Part shown: positions 1 to 11,800 of the stretch, piece after piece
How positions within the stretch are numbered: the stretch's first letter is position 1
Layout of the letters: every line of letters starts with the position of its first letter
Source of the DNA: Apricaphanius iberus
Taxonomy: Eukaryota > Chordata > Actinopteri > Cyprinodontiformes > Aphaniidae
Direction of reading: 5' to 3'
Length of the DNA stretch: 64,000 nt
Assembly: GCA_028564705.1 (NCBI GenBank)
Contig: JAPXFQ010001003.1
Location: forward strand, 1,369,001 to 1,433,000
Made by a program: the position numbers and the translations under genes
The notes under the pieces: generated by a model
Databases searched by the model: none
The model's input: the letters and a program-made list of their open reading frames with translations, nothing else
What the model was told of the DNA's origin: nothing

Positions 1-114
1 CAAGGATATTTTTTTTTTTACATATTTGATCTCTTTCTCTCAAGTTCCAAGCCTGTGGTTGATGAAAAAAATTTAATCAGTTTCTCCTATTGACTGTGTG
101 GCTTCTTCTGGTAG

Positions 115-184
115 GTTGAACAGACCCTTGTGCTGCATCCTTCTCCAAAAGCTGATGGAAGAATTACCCCGGCTTCCCCGGCAG
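115..184 (+). CDS. Candidate internal exon of an unknown plus-strand gene (weak)
   Basis: A 70-nt stretch is bounded by a pyrimidine-rich acceptor ending in AG at 113-114 and a good donor (CAG then GTAAAT) after 184. One frame is open throughout and reads VEQTLVLHPSPKADGR followed by a proline- and alanine-containing end. I do not recognise the protein. If real it belongs to a plus-strand gene that either converges on tbkbp1 or lies inside its last intron. Short splice-flanked open stretches arise by chance in 64 kb, so this is tentative. Confidence 0.2.
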
Positions 185-2595
185 GTAAATGCGAAAACTG
201 TGTGTAAAAGCAATACACACTTTTTATTCGCTAGCTCAGCAGTACCCTTCCAAAACTGCAGATATTTCTGTCCATGCCTTCTCTTTTTTCATGTCGTTGT
301 AAAAAGGAAAGTTGGAATTATAGAAGTTGGGTTAAATTCTTGTCATTCATGATGAAAATCAACAAATTAGACTTACAGACAAACCGACTGACTTTGACCC
401 TGGTACTGATATTTTTATTGTGTTTTCATAATTTAGAGCAACTCACAACCCTTCTAGAGTATTCCTCCACCTACATTTCTGTTTTGAAAAATGTGGCAAA
501 AGGAGGTGTTGCCTGGTGGCATGGCTAATGTATACAATAAATACTGAGCCAGTAGCAATGCCCAATTCAAATTCAAGCGCAGATAAAGTTTTAACCTGAA
601 TAGGGCACTCCACCGAGCGTTTTTGAAAAATATTTGTACTAAAATGCACTAAAATGCCAAAAATAATGACCGGGCATGTTGATAGCACTATTAGACACTC
701 CTTTATAAAGTTTATCTGCAAAAAAAAAGTTTATTTAGGGGTGGGTTGCACTTTCAGAAATGTGCATGTCTTTTATTTTAAAATTTTACAGATGCTTTAC
801 ACTGCTCCCGTGTTTGATTTCTTGTCTGGTCAGATCTAAAATGCTGAGTTTGACATGTTTAAGAAGCGTAGCGCATAGAAAAATAAAGCTGCTGTATGAA
901 CTGAGAGGGCCGCGTCGCACCTACTGTAAACTGGGTGTGACCCACTGACTCTACCGGTGGCCTTCAGCTACGTATTACGCTTCAAAGACATTACGCCCCG
1001 CTTATGCATCTGGTGGAAAGTAGGCTTTAGAAAGAAAATAGACAGAACAAGCAAGAAGTTTTGACGAAACAATTTAGAACCAAGTACCAACCACTCGCTT
1101 GATTTTTAATTTTTTAAAATGTTTTTTTCTTTTAGGTGTTAATCTATTTTTGTGTGTTTGAAAGTCCTGAATTTTTTTTTATTTTTCCTTCATCATCGTC
1201 ATAATTTTCAACTTTATCTAGTTACTTTATCTTAGGTAGACTTTTTCCTTCTTGCTCAATTTTCTTCCACACTGAACCAAAGAAGGAAACCATCACCCAT
1301 CCACCAGTCACTCCCAAACAGGTCCAGGAAAACCTTCCATTTTGGTGAGAGGTTCTTGAACACATTGAGCCATTCTGCTTCTCCTACTTAAATGAGGTTC
1401 TAGTGGTGGAGAAACTGATGGGTGGTTCTGAAGCTTTTAATCCTAACACAAATACAATAAGCAGATATTAGCTGGTTGATTAGTGGCTCTCTGCTCAGGT
1501 TGCCTGCCTGCAGTCAGACATACGTTTTGTAGCTCCTCAATTGTGGTTTTAAAGCAACATTATTCTACTGTGACTAACGAGCGGTGCTCCTACTATTTCC
1601 AAATGGCTGCTTTAATCTTCGTTCAAAGCAGAGGCAAAGTGTACTGGCGTTCTTTCAAGCAAAGTGACCAGCAATACACAGAAATAAGTGAAGAAGGGGC
1701 TATGCATCACTAATTTTTGCTTCAAACAGCAGGCAATGGCTCTGGTCACTCAAACAGTAATTTGACATCTCTTTACAAGGATTGGAAACTGTAGAAACTA
1801 TATGATGGAAAACATTACCAGGATTGAAACCATAGTTTTTATATACAATACCCAAAACAACTCCATGTTGATTATATTTCTTTTTCATAAAAGTGTTTCT
1901 ATGACCATTCTTTGTTAAATTATGGATTAAACGAGTTTACAGAACAGCTTTGTACTTATCAGTTGCTGTAAAGTGTCTGTAGTCACTCCGGAGTGAACCA
2001 AAGAGGCGGTTTCCTTGATTTGTATGCTCATTGAGGCTTCACATCTTGACTCCATCTCTGTACATCATGCACAGTTACAAGAGTTGGTTCAAACTTTTCT
2101 TCCCACAGAGCAAATTAAATGAGAGCATTTCTCAATGGGCTGGCTGCGTCTTTTAACGGAACGGCGGACCTCAAGAAGATTGTGAAATATATTGTGAAAA
2201 TGAGTGTGATAACTGTTATTAATAAATACCGGTTTATGGTTAAAATACTGCTTAGTAATCGGTAAAGTTCAGAGCTTTTAAGGTAAACTGAAGACATGTT
2301 GAAATACCACACGGCTGTTTGAAAACCCATCTCAAGAAGTGCAACTCAGTACTTTCATAACCCAAACATGTGGTTACACTTCCTCACCAAGGAACAGCTC
2401 CTACCACACTCATCGGCACACCTGGTAACGATGTATGAAATGTAAAGTCTCACACTGAAAAATGTATAAAGTAATTCAACCTTTACTTTGAACACAATTA
2501 TTTTATAGGGTGAACAAAATCCTCATTAACCAATCACTAGTTTTAATCATATCTGTTGTGCTCCCACCTAGCCTTTAATACAAAAAGAAAACATG
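185..2595. other. Non-coding stretch, no gene seen
   Basis: AT-rich sequence with scattered short open frames in both strands, none with recognisable protein motifs or paired splice sites. I looked here on the minus strand for the missing tbkbp1 zinc-finger exon (a CPLCQ-like motif followed by a histidine-rich end) and did not find it. Confidence 0.6.
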
Positions 2596-2599
2596 TTTG

Positions 2600-3140
2600 C
2601 CAGCCAGGCATGACTTAGTCTTCTTCCATAGCATTACAAAGGGTTGGAGCACACAGAAAAATAAATTTTTTGGCCATTCCTCTTTGTCCAGTCTGACCCA
2701 GAATCCTTTCTTGTGCTTTTTTCTCTTCAGCTCACTCCCACAGATATCTATTGGATTTAGGTATGGGGCTAATTTTGTCTTAGGTAAAATATTTCTATTG
2801 ATTCAGCCATATGTTTCAGATGGCTATGCTGATGTAACACCACAAAGTCTTTATTTAGGAATTTCAAAGACATGTGCATTCCAAGAAAGTTCTTATGCTT
2901 TTGAAGCAGAGTAACAGATCCCTACAGCATCACAGAGCCTCCACAGTATAGTTAGCATGAGATACTTTTTTCACATATTCACTTTGTTTCACGCCAAACC
3001 AGTGTTTGCAGAAATGCAAATCAATCTTTCTTATAAAACAGTTTAACAAACTCCACACATTTTGGTTTCTAAATGATAGGACAGAAATGGCTTTCTTCAG
3101 GCATGTCTTCCAAAGACCCAGTAGGTATAAAGATAACATC
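2600..3140 (-). mobile_element. Decayed Tc1-like transposon fragment
   Basis: The plus strand shows the antisense text typical of fish Tc1-like transposases. Clues are a 'gcatcacagagcctccac' block near 2929-2946 followed by 'catgagatacttttt' and text that would encode the central catalytic-domain region on the minus strand. No long open frame survives; frameshifts and stops break it throughout. No terminal inverted repeats were recognised, so both edges are approximate. Family assignment rests on remembered consensus sequence. Confidence 0.5.
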
Positions 3141-3995
3141 TTGTGGTTGTTATGGAGACTTGTGAACCAAAAATATCACCCTCTGCTGAAGCTGATTAAG
3201 TATGGTGAACTATAGGGATTTTTTTTTCTTGCCTTGTTTAGAATCCTTTCAGTCAGTGGCTATATTTTTTTTCCAGAGGGCTACTTAAGCAACTGTGGCT
3301 ATTGGTGGCCAAACCCTGAGCTGAACAAAATTTTAAGTTAGATTTTTATTTTATTTTATACTTTTCTATTAAAAATAGTCATTACAGCTGAACAATTAAA
3401 TGTCAGCCAATTAACCAACAACTGAACCTTATATTTACTTACCGTAGAAAATTATCTTTCAGAAAAAGTTATTTTAAAGTAAAATCTGTGCATATATCAA
3501 ATTAGATTCATGATCACACTATCAGTGTGTCCAATATTGCAAAATGTGAAAGAGTGTTTGGATGTAAAATATGATAGGACATTGTATTTTAAGTGCCTTG
3601 CCTCCAAATTCAACAAGGCAACAATATGGTTGGGCCTTTGTATGATGTCATCAATATGTTAGACCTTACTGCTTGTGGATTGTGTGAGAATGCTTATGCA
3701 GCAACTGAAACAGGAAACAAAATGTGTTTCCATCAAAAATAACAGTCTTTTTTTTTCAAAGTAAAAGCAGCCCATTTTAATTTGCATCAACAATTTAATA
3801 CTTATGTAAGTTTGATTTGGACACATATCAGACAGGATGTGGTTGGCAGGTTGTATTTTTGTGTATCATTTCCATCTGTAATGTCCTTCAATTCATTCAG
3901 TGTGAGATTCTATTTTTTACAGTGAAATATATTTATTTTAAGGTTGTTGTTTTTTTGGGAGTGAAAATAGGTGTAGAGGATGGTGCATAACTCAC
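3141..3995 (-). other. Start of the last visible tbkbp1 intron
   Basis: AT-rich DNA directly 3' of the donor that closes tbkbp1 coding exon 8 (minus-strand GTGAGT at 3995-3990). Reading through the donor in frame adds about 20 codons before a stop near 3933-3935. Nothing else is recognisable. Confidence 0.6.
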
Positions 3996-4777
3996 GTTGA
4001 TGGAAGGCCAGGACTGGGCATGCTCTGATGTTGTGTACCCCTGCTGGGGATGGCAGCTGAGGTTATTTGGCCTCTGAGGGATGGGAAAGGCTGTGCAGGA
4101 TGCCGGGCCTCTCATGACGCTGCTGGGTAAACCAGGAGAAAGCACACCCAGAGTCCTCGGGGGGCTGATGGGATGTGGACAGGTCCACTCCTCTTCATCC
4201 TCTGAGGACTGAGGGGGTTGGGGGGCAGGAGTGGAAGGAGGAGGGGGCTCAAAATGAAGGTGTGCAACCTCTGACAGAGGGAAAGGCATCTCTCTGGAGT
4301 GGCGCATGGAGCTCTCCCCCATACTGCTGTCCCCTCCGGCACCAGCTTGAAGGGGTGACGGGGATCCTCGGTGCTGGAGTCCACTGTGAGGGGAGACGGC
4401 GTGTTGTGTTTGCTGCTTTTGGTAGCTTTCAACATAGGGCCGTGGCTTTGGCAGGGTGGAGACCGGATCCAAGGAGAATCGAGGTGGGCACTGGTAAGCT
4501 GAGGGGTCAGCTACCTCGGAGTAACTGCGACGGCCCTGGAAGCTGGCTCTCAGGTGCTGGGTAGGCGGTCGGTAGGAATAAGAGGCAGGTCCATCGCTGA
4601 CGTCCAGGAGTGGGGAGCGGCGGTGCATGTCGGGGGAGAGGCGCTGCAGCACTGGAGAGCGGCGCTGCTGGATCGGAGAGTGATGTGGCGGCACTGGTGA
4701 ATGCCGTTGGGAGATGGGAGAGTGGCGCTGGGTTACTGGAGAGTGACGCTGGTGGTGGATGGGAGAGTGAAGCTGCA
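3996..4777 (-). CDS. tbkbp1: tbkbp1 coding exon 8: proline-rich RHSP-repeat region
   Basis: This exon encodes residues about 336-596 of the TBK1-binding adaptor. The acceptor is TTCCCACAG before 4777. The exon adds 2 nt to the single G from exon 7 (V336), then 260 codons, and closes at a strong GTGAGT donor after codon Asn (PSIN). It opens with a run of short repeats of the type QRHSPVTQRHSPISQRHSP, about eight SP-containing units within roughly 60 residues. It continues with FQGRRSYSE, an LPKPR motif, an acidic SSEDEEEW stretch and SEHAQSWPSIN. Mammalian TBKBP1 has the same order: QRHSP repeats, AGFQGRRSYSEL, TLPKPRAY, an acidic patch, FPIP and EHAQSWPSIN. In mammals the next exon carries the C-terminal zinc finger; it is not found in this window. 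The region is expected to be disordered and rich in proline-directed phosphorylation sites (inference). Confidence 0.93.
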
Positions 4778-7700
4778 CTGTGGGAACAAAGAGAAATAAC
4801 TTCATTCAGAAGTTTTAAACAACACAAACATCTTCAGGCTTCATAGCATTGCGTTAATAGAATAAAACTCCACTTTATGTGCAGGTACAAGCTCGAAATG
4901 GAAATATGGCCTCTCCTTTTTAGGTCATTCTTCTTATTCCTAGAGATCCTAATGTGAATTTTGAGTTTCTTTTAAGCACACTGACCAGATCCAAGTAGAA
5001 GCACAATGTAAAGTGTAAAATACACTCTAAATAATTTGAGTGGAAATTAACCAACTACTAAGTCCTGTTAAAATGCCAATTTTTTGTGAAGTGAAACAAT
5101 GACCCCATGATAAATAATCTTAGGCATTTTTCTACCTATATTACAACATTTATTAGGTACCATTCATCAAACAAATCTACCAAGACCTGGATGCATTAAT
5201 GTGCACACCTTAAATTTAATTATTGATTAAAGAGCATTTGCATACATATTTAGGATTCAGTCTTCACACCTGACACCCATTATAGTGAACCTAATGAAAC
5301 TGAAAAAGGGTTCAGCTGTCCTACTAAGATTTTCTTTCATCCAATTTTCAGTTTATTCTTTAGTAAAAGCCACAAAATCTGTGAAGTCATCTCAAAAAAG
5401 CTGTGGACAGAAGATGTGTTAAAAACGTTTGCTCGGCAGAGTCTGAAAATATAATCAAATCAAGTTGTGGGTTTCTGACTGACTTTTACCACAGAAGATT
5501 GAATACTGAAAGTCAGCCATGTGTTTAAACAAATTTATAGTTTTAGGGTGTGCAAACTCTTGTTGCTATGATATTGCAGAACGATATAAAGTGGAATAAT
5601 CTTTTAGTCAAATAAAACTGGTGTTTACACTTTATTATCTTTGAATATTTTACTATTTTAAAGTTAAAAAAATGATTTCTCACTGTCAATTTAGCCACAC
5701 GTTTTGATTCAACGATAAAATAGAGGTTTTTTTTATGCTGAAATCTAAAGATTTACATGATTCCAATAGGCCATTATTTTTTTCTACTCACAGAACTCGC
5801 GTAAAACAAAATAATGATGATACATTTCATCAACCCCTTCAAGCTGCATTCACATAAAAATGATTTACACTAATCTTAATAAATATGAATATTACTGCAA
5901 GTTAATTTATTATTAAGGATATAATTTCCTAAAGTAAAACTCATTTCACAACTCCTGTTGATCGTTTTAAATTTCTTTTTTAAATCTTTGAATAATTCAA
6001 AGGTAAAAAGAAAAAAATCTTTGTTCTGGACATTGAGGGGTCAGGACAGAAACTGTACATGAAAAGCAACTGTACATTTAAGCAAATATTGTGCATTACC
6101 TCCACATAATTAGATTATCATTAAAAACGTACATTCTAAACAAATGTTTAATTTAAGCAAATGCACCTCAACAGAAATGTGGATTTTTTTTCCCCCATTA
6201 ACCTTACAATGTCTGAAACACAGGCCCTTGCACTGGTGGATGGCATGCATGTAAAACCTGCCTGCATAGCTCACCAAATCATGTAAAAAAAAACAAACAA
6301 AAAAAAACAGCTAAAAACATCTGCTAGGCTTTTGCCTTAGCAGAAAAAGTCAAATTTTCACCTCTCACACGTGGATGTACTATTTACATTTTAATTCAAG
6401 GAAACAAAATACACATTTTAACTATTTATTTAGTGGAAAAATATTTTTTTTTGCTACCTTTATCTTGGTTTGTGTGTTACAATGTCAGGTCAGCTTTAGC
6501 AAAAAAACAACAATATTTTTATCAGATGTTGCAACAAGACATTCAGTTAATAGACATGCTCTTTATGTTCCTCTATGACTCCATAAAAAGATTGATCTGC
6601 ACAAGTACAGTTATAGTGTTTCCTGTAATTACAAGATATGTTGATGAGTGAGTCAGCCTGCAATCACAAGTTCAGCTACACTTCCCATTACAAAGAGGAA
6701 ACATCTTTTCAGGCTGCCTGGCTCAGGTTGCTAAAGATGGAAGGCACCTTGTGTTTTTCAGTGTTCTCTCCAAATGATGAATAGAAAAAGGTAAATTAAG
6801 TATCCTCTCACTTGTAAAACTCAAGATCGCTTCCATGGCTATACACGATTTTCCTGAATGTGCGTAGAAATTGTTAAAAATATCAGTCCCTTGTTAAAGA
6901 TGGCCAAAAGACGTTCATACTACGTGCGCATTCCTTATTAAGTAGCTGAAGTCTCCACGGTTGTAGTCAGTGTGCCCGGTTTGTGGTTGGTAGAAGATGT
7001 ACACTTGTGAAACAGCATGTGTTTCTTTGTGCATGCAGAAAAAGGTGTTGCTACCGTTTAGCACTTCTTTAGTTTTCCCCTTCAACGGGTACCTCAGATT
7101 TCCTATCTTTACATTTGAAGTGAGAAAATAACACAAACAAATCACATCCAAACTGAGAACGGTGTAGATGTCATGAATGAATCAAACTTGATTTAAATTG
7201 CATTTAATGTTAAAGATGTTTTAGAAAATATGAATATGCTAAATAAAATGTAAAAATTAGGAATATGCCATGCAGAGTATAGTTTGAGGGCCCACAAGTA
7301 GACTAAATGTGTAAAAAAAAGTATTTTAATAATAAACAAAGTTTAAAATGCTAAAAGTAAAGCTAGTAACAGGTGGAAAACTGAAAAAGGCTAATTTGCG
7401 CATGAAAAATGAAGGAAAGCCATCATGAAAACAAAATTACCTAAGTAAATTATAGGTAATTTTAGATTTTACCCTCTTTAAGATGATTTACGGCAACTTC
7501 ATTTTTGTAGAAGAAAAGCAGATATAAATTGCCTAAGGTAGGACTCTATCAGCATTAGCTAAACATAGACTTTTTATATCCACCATAGACTGTGCCAAGT
7601 AATTACTCGTGTGAGACCGGTGTGTGAGACTACTGCTGGTTTGCGACAGTGAGAGGTCCTTTCATGAGACAGTTCTGGCAAAGATCACATCTTGTGATCC

Positions 7701-8702
7701 ATGCATTTCTAATTAGATGTTTTTAAAATCATACTTCAATATAATCGGTTATTTTGAAACTATGAATAGAGATGAACTGATCAGTTTTGTCTCTGACCTG
7801 ATGAAACACATTTTATGGTATAATAAAATAAAACATCATTCCAAAAAATAAAATAAATTAATGACACTGTGCTCCCCCAGCTGTTATTAATATTTTTAAT
7901 AATTAAAGAGTTGGTGTTTTTAACTGTCTTTGTCATTTTATATTGGAAATCAGCGCAGGTAGCATTACTAACTAAAACAGCAGTCTGTGTCCTTCATAAC
8001 TTCCACACCCAAAATTGGTGTTGCCAACCTAATCTGCTTGAGGATAATGGTACATTCACTGACTAGGAAGAAAGGACATATTTTCAATTTTCAAGTCAAC
8101 ACGGGCCACTCAAGCGGAAAATTTAATTTCTAAAATGTTTTGGAATTGAAGGGGTCTTTTTACAGTAATTTGTCCTCTATTTAATTCTTTAAAACTCTCT
8201 ACATCTGTTAAATAACTACAATTTCTATGTTATTACAGCTGATTTATCCAGTAAATTGTTATGTGCAACTGATTAACACCACAAGTTAATGGGGAAGAGT
8301 GAGGGTAAACACTGGACAGGTGGGCAACATATACAGTCACATTTAAAGACAATTTAGGGTAACAAATTAATTTACAGAGATTTATTTGCACTTTAGTGGA
8401 AAACTAGGGGGTTCCGAGAAAACCAAGGGGTGCATGCGTGAACATGCTAAAATATAATAATTTATGATCATACTATGTTCTATAGATGATGTACCCCTGT
8501 TGTAGTCAGAGATCCTGCTCTGAGTCGGTGAGCTATTCCTTTTCAAGTGTATGTTGAAGTTTCCCAATGAATACACAACTGTATGTGACTCTTTTACGGA
8601 GAGAGCTGCTGTAATGGTCGTGCAGATAAAGGATATGACTCTGACATGAAATGACCAAGTTCATCTTGAACCAGATTCAGTGTTTCAACGTGAAACGCTA
8701 AC
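4778..8702 (-). other. tbkbp1 intron 7
   Basis: A 3,925-bp AT-rich intron with consensus ends on the minus strand (GTTAGC donor at the 8702 side, CCCACAG acceptor at the 4778 side). I see only homopolymer-rich AT sequence, no exon-like open frame with splice signals and no clear transposon ends. Confidence 0.7.
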
Positions 8703-8818
8703 CTGGACTGGCCGGCTCCTGCGTCGCTTTCCTCAGGATCTCCGTCTGCTTGGAGCACAGCGCTTGGAGGCGTCCCAGTTCTTCTGTTAACTCTGTATAG
8801 GCCAGAGCCAAATTCACC
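8703..8818 (-). CDS. tbkbp1: tbkbp1 coding exon 7: TBK1/IKKe-binding helix
   Basis: A 116-nt exon: one G completing Gln297, 38 codons, and a final G carried into exon 8. The acceptor is CTTCCTTCAG and the donor is CAG then GTTAGC. It encodes VNLALAYTELTEELGRLQAL, followed by a polar helix ending in EPASP. The first 18 residues are identical, as I recall them, to the mammalian TBKBP1 segment that forms the TBK1/IKK-binding domain shared with TANK and NAP1/AZI2. In those proteins this amphipathic helix docks on the C-terminal coiled coil of TBK1 or IKKe. Such strong conservation in a small exon, with correct phase on both sides, is the main reason for the gene assignment. Confidence 0.95.
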
Positions 8819-11800
8819 CTGAAGGAAGAAAGGAGGAGGGCAATTATGTAATCATCATAATCATTTCTACGGCAGAACATTAAGGGTTGGCACAATGTTA
8901 AGGTGTTACAATAGTGTGGTTATTTAAACAATAACTAATCAAATTCTTGTCAAAATGCAAATTATTTTTCTCTTAAGCCAAGAAGTGTGGATGAACGGGA
9001 ACATGAATTAATCTTCATCTTCTGTGCAGTAGAATAAGACCTGCTGCAGCGACACACAAATCAGGTGGCTAATTATGAAGCACATATTTTTAGATTGCAT
9101 GTCAGAACACATAATTTAAAATCACACCATTTTCATGCAAGATGTGTCTTGACACTCTCAGAGGCTGCACTGACGGTGAGTCTCTTTTTCCAGAGCTCTA
9201 AACCAGAAAGGTGGGTTTACATGCTTCTGTATTTTATCCATGGCAACGAGATTACTTTCTCTCAGCTCATCTCATCAGAACCAATCCGTACAGATATTTT
9301 TTAAACAAGTTGAAGTGAAATGAATCTCTTAACAAGAAGAATACAAAAGAGACTATGACATTTTTTAAACATTAGATATGAGACCAATCATGTTAAGATA
9401 GAATCTAACCCCAATTCATAATTAATCCAAAAACAGCTTGTCAGATAAGATATGGCCGCAGTTTTTATAAACTCCTCTGTCTTGATCTGAAATTGACTCA
9501 TTCAGGTGCAGACGGCGGTAGATAACCACCCTTGTTTTTATCGGGTTAAGACAAGAAACCATGAAATCTAGCATGAAAGCTACAAAGATAACATAATTAA
9601 TCTGAGTAATTTCTTACATAAGGGTGAGCACTTCAAGAAAATTCAAGCTATCATTAGTTTGATCAAGGTTTAGAATTTGAAAGTTTCAAAACACACCAGT
9701 GTGTGTCATATGAAAACCATCACACCTACATGAAACCTTCAAGATATAGTGAACCATCTCCTGAGGGTAAACATAAACCAAGACATGAAGATCTGCTCTG
9801 AGATAAATGAAAAAGTCAGAGTTGAAAAGAGGATGTTAATTGTGCAAAAGGCCGTCCCACATCTGATAGGGAACCGTTGAACAATTTTGATGTGATGACC
9901 TTGCTAAAAAAATGACTGATCTCATTCTTCCATAAAGATTGTGATGGATAAAAAATAAATAAATAAAAAACTTCTGCATATCGTGGGGAGTTTTTCTGCA
10001 TGACAAAAAATAGGTAGAACTTCCCTACAAAAACAAAGAAATACATCCTTCCTACACAGCAAACCATTTGTAAAATGTTACAACATGCACTGCAGCGCAC
10101 CCACACGCTAATTTGATTTAGTTGTTTTTATTGCTGCTGCATTTTTGTATATTATTATAAATAGGCTATTTGGTTTTATTTCTTGTTAGCCATCAATAAC
10201 AGATATCTATTTTAATAGAAATGCACTCTCAAAACTGGGTTTGCCCACTCGTTGCTGTCATTTCTCCTTCACATTAATGAGTGCAACAAGTTTACCGCCA
10301 ATTTCATTTAACTTAAAATTAGGGTCTCTATTTCAGAGAAGCCCACAAAAAAAAAAAAAAAAAACGGCGACTGAACAGCTCATACCTTCCAGTGGTTAGA
10401 TGGTGCTTGTTAATGGCCCACCTGATTTCCCAACAAAGTGCAGTGACTCACACGCAGAGTGGGGGTAACAAACAATCCATCAGCCCACCCTCTTATAACA
10501 AAAATCTTTCCTTTTGGTTCAAATTGGTTCAGTTTGGTATGGGCAGCCCTGTTTGTGGCTTTAAAACCTGACGCATGAGGAAAATAATAAACGCTTGCGT
10601 TACTTACTGACATGGTGGGTGAAGCATGCCGAATAGTTTGTTATATTAAATAAGCATCCATTTAAACAGAGTGGCGCTCGTTCTTTACCTCACCTTAGGC
10701 TGCTTATTTCTAAATGATGATGTACAGCGGATTTATTGAGAGTTATAAACTGACGCACCTCTTCCTTTTCACACATGTGCCATCTCACATTTCAGATTTG
10801 CTCATGTCATTTAGCAGGTTTTTAAAAAGGTCCTAGCCAGAATGCAACACCTCTCGATCCTGGATCTACACTCTCACAGAGAGCAAAGAGGCAGATAAGT
10901 AGTTGCTTGTGTGCTTTTCTACCAAGGTCTTTCTGTGCACCTAAAAATACTTCTCACATTTAGTTGCATGTATTCACTCTCTTGCATTTGTGCATATGTT
11001 CATTTATTTCCTCTTTTCTTTCTTGAATACGAGTGTGCACGTTTTTTAAAGTGTACACTACAGTGCGTGGGAGGGGTGTGATAATGCTAGTGCAGCATTG
11101 ATGAAAAAGTTATGCAAGTGGATTGATCAGGTAGAGAAGGGTACCGTATGTGTGTGTCTGTGAGTGGGAGATGAGTGTAGGCTGAAATCTGACCTCCGAT
11201 CTGATGTTTTAAAGGAAAAGCCTTCTCCACACCTGCCTCTGGGATCTGACATTCCCATGCTGTTGGCACGCACTCAGAGAAACATGACTTCAGGATGCAC
11301 CATGGTGCATGTAATACCTCTCTTTTTCTTACATGAGAGAACCAGAGCTATTACAAGAAGAGGAAGCCGATTTTTTTTTAAACCTCATCGAGGGGGCTGG
11401 GGTCTTGCCAAAATCACACCAATTTTTTTTCCTTTAATGCTCTGCAGTACATATTCTGAATTTTGTTGTGCGCCATTTAGTGTAACACAGAAAGGTGTCA
11501 AACTGCTCTCACACCTAGCCACAGCTATTTGGTGATAATCTGCACCCTTCAAGTGAACCGTACTGCATTCATTGTATAAGGGACTGAAAAGGGAATAGTG
11601 GTAGCCAGTTGTTTTTGTGCTTTCAAAATTTTAGCACTCTTTAAATAACCTCATCATTTGTTTTTCATTTCCAGTCAACCCAACATATCTCATAAACAGG
11701 GCTACAAAAAAAAGTCCTGCCTCATAGATTTTTCTGTTTAAATCTAAATATCTGAAAGAAAAAAACAACAAAAAACAAGAGCGCAAATAACTGTTTTCAA

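Noticed and set aside
4175..4846. Long open frames on the plus strand and in a second minus frame across tbkbp1 exon 8
   Set aside because: They are shadows of the GC-rich coding exon; only the frame with QRHSP repeats and EHAQSWPSIN matches a known protein and has correct splice phases.
10081..10110. Minus-strand MWVRCSACC considered as the exon before the TBK1-binding helix
   Set aside because: Resemblance to the AWVKRVGDDQ motif is superficial; no donor in the right phase follows, whereas 15726-15787 fits fully.
11164..11535. 123-residue plus-strand open frame within tbkbp1 intron 6
   Set aside because: No motif, an antisense overlapping frame, and no splice sites consistent with an exon.
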